Shown piece by piece: positions 25,828 through 26,910 of a stretch of DNA of 26,910 nt. The stretch comes from Coptodactyla brooksi (Eukaryota > Arthropoda > Insecta > Coleoptera > Scarabaeidae). How positions within the stretch are numbered: position 1 is the first letter of the stretch; the number at the start of each line of letters is the position of its first letter. Location of the stretch: assembly GCA_033557675.1 (NCBI GenBank), contig JAWQRM010000194.1, positions 1 to 26,910 on the forward strand, given 5' to 3'. The notes under the pieces are model-generated. The model had not been told where the DNA came from, searched no databases, and saw only the letters and a program-made list of their open reading frames with translations. The translations under genes and the position numbers were made by a program.

Positions 25828-26722
25828 CTGAAATTACATAAGAGTATATAAATAAATGTTGTTTGTTGGTAATACATTTTTTAATGTAAAAGATGATCAG
25901 ACAAATGCCTCATAGTCAATCAAGATTAGACTGGATTTGAATGAGTTTCCAATCCTCAGATATGATAAATCATCATGTGAAATTATAAGCAAAAGTTATT
26001 TCTTTGTACCTGTTTCAAATGAGGTGAAGTTAAAAGTAAGCAATAACAGAGGATATTAAAATTCATATGAATTTGCTACTGCTCCATTTAACAATTGCAT
26101 TTTCCTATGTTCATAAAACAAAACAAAATAATAGCAACATAAAATATAGAACAGAACTTTTTTACCAGACCTCATTCACACACAGTATTGTATTTTGACG
26201 TAACCCATTTAAAGCTAAAGTTGAGTTGGTTTATCACCCATTTAACTATATCTGGAAGCTACGAAAAATGAAAAAGTTTGAGAAGTTATCCACCATATAT
26301 ATCATGATTTACAGCAATAATGCTAACAAGGGCGTTAAAAACATTAGTTATGTGATTTTTCCTATTCTTCGCAGACCATCTCCGCGAAATTACAAGGGAT
26401 ATTATATATCCTCTTTCTATAAGAATAACATGATAAAACTGTTAACTATTTAGAAAATACTTTGAAGAAAAACCATAAATTAATCAATATTTAGAGGTGG
26501 TGATTGGGGTTAACTACCCTATTAAAAATTCATTCTTTCATGGGTTACTAGCTGATTTTGATGAAATTTAGCAGTGTTTGTTTTCAGCGTGACGTAAAAA
26601 CCTTTGAAGGGATTTATAAGGGTTAGAGATTAGGGGTAGAAAGTACATTTTCGCCAATATCTCAAAAAAGAAAACTCCATATTTTCCATTAAAATACATT
26701 GTACTCTTTCCTCTAAACTCAC
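25828..26722. other. Intron upstream of the 25827 exon
   Basis: No exon with lobe 1 motifs is visible, so the next upstream domino exon lies past the right edge. The region contains the repeat copy at 25900 and otherwise AT-rich sequence. Confidence 0.5.
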
Positions 26723-26831
26723 TTCTGTTTCATTCACTGGAGTGTCGGGAATATTCATTAAACTAAAAACTTGCTTAGTAGCAAGTTTAGAATGTTGATG
26801 AGAACCATTGTTTCTGTCTGTTGCTTTGAAA
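26723..26831 (-). other. Candidate coding segment or exon-like remnant at the right edge
   Basis: A minus-strand frame between acceptor AAATTTCAG (26832) and donor GAA|GTGAGT reads FKATDRNNGSHQHSKLATKQ, then VFSLMNIPDTPVNETE. The frame continues past the donor to SLEERVQCILMENMEFSF. It leaves in phase 0, whereas the 25827 exon needs two preceding codon bases, so it does not splice into domino as confirmed. It also lacks SNF2 motifs. It may be a transposon or gene fragment. The peptide is not recognised. Confidence 0.3.
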
Positions 26832-26910
26832 CTGAAATTTGCTAAGTAGCCACCACGTCAGATGTACCACAAGGATAATGTGTTCCGTAATAAAGATCCT
26901 ACGGATGTTC

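Noticed and set aside
26226..26453. 75-codon plus-strand frame
   Set aside because: It has no similarity and sits in AT-rich intron sequence on the strand opposite the gene.
1..26910. CRISPR arrays, bacterial operons, riboswitches
   Set aside because: The window is clearly eukaryotic (GT-AG introns, an EP400-type gene). No regularly spaced repeat array was seen.

Overview
The window is nuclear DNA from an insect. It is AT-rich with long introns full of decayed transposons, and nearly all of it lies inside one large gene on the minus strand: the orthologue of Drosophila domino (vertebrate EP400/p400, related to SRCAP), a split-ATPase SWI2/SNF2 chromatin remodeler of the INO80/SWR1 class. I lean towards Hymenoptera or a similar order, but no single marker in the window proves the order. 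No bacterial-type features, rRNA or intact tRNA were seen.

The gene reads from right to left. Sixteen exons chain with perfectly matching splice phases into 1642 codons. In order they are: the end of ATPase lobe 1 (25641..25827); the large INO80-family insertion (25569 down to 19206); helicase lobe 2 with the RCHRIGQ motif (17979..18460); an acidic and coiled-coil post-ATPase region (17394..17729 and 14461..14682); a 36-nt microexon (11150..11185); the SANT/Myb exon (8887..9468); and a Gln/Thr/Val-rich tail (6261 down to 3943). The N-terminal half (HSA region and most of lobe 1) lies beyond the right edge. The true C-terminus is unresolved and lies left of 3943.

The most informative structure is at 13051..14682. 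The exon carries an in-frame donor at 14461 that joins the microexon and then the SANT exon, giving a long p400/DOM-A-like protein. Without splicing, the same exon stays open for 469 more codons to a stop at 13051, giving a short, lysine-rich DOM-B-like protein without SANT. One donor choice therefore decides between two remodeler isoforms.

The introns hold a graveyard of mobile elements. There is a piggyBac-like element with its TTAA end, three subterminal repeats and a Cys-rich C-terminus (14803 to about 16990). There are a mariner/Tc1-type pseudogene (21260..22387), a second one (about 7880..8775), a piggyBac C-terminal fragment (20824..21189), and two non-LTR retrotransposon fragments (about 7099..7779 and 19900..20240). 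There are also a TTAA-flanked MITE (23048..23763), a tRNA-derived SINE-like head (about 10478..10550), a 161-bp foldback with a hammerhead-like CTGATGA core (10713..10873) and a 51-bp near-perfect palindrome (22672..22722). A CpG-dense island at 11330..11530 and two candidate extra exons at the window edges remain unexplained.
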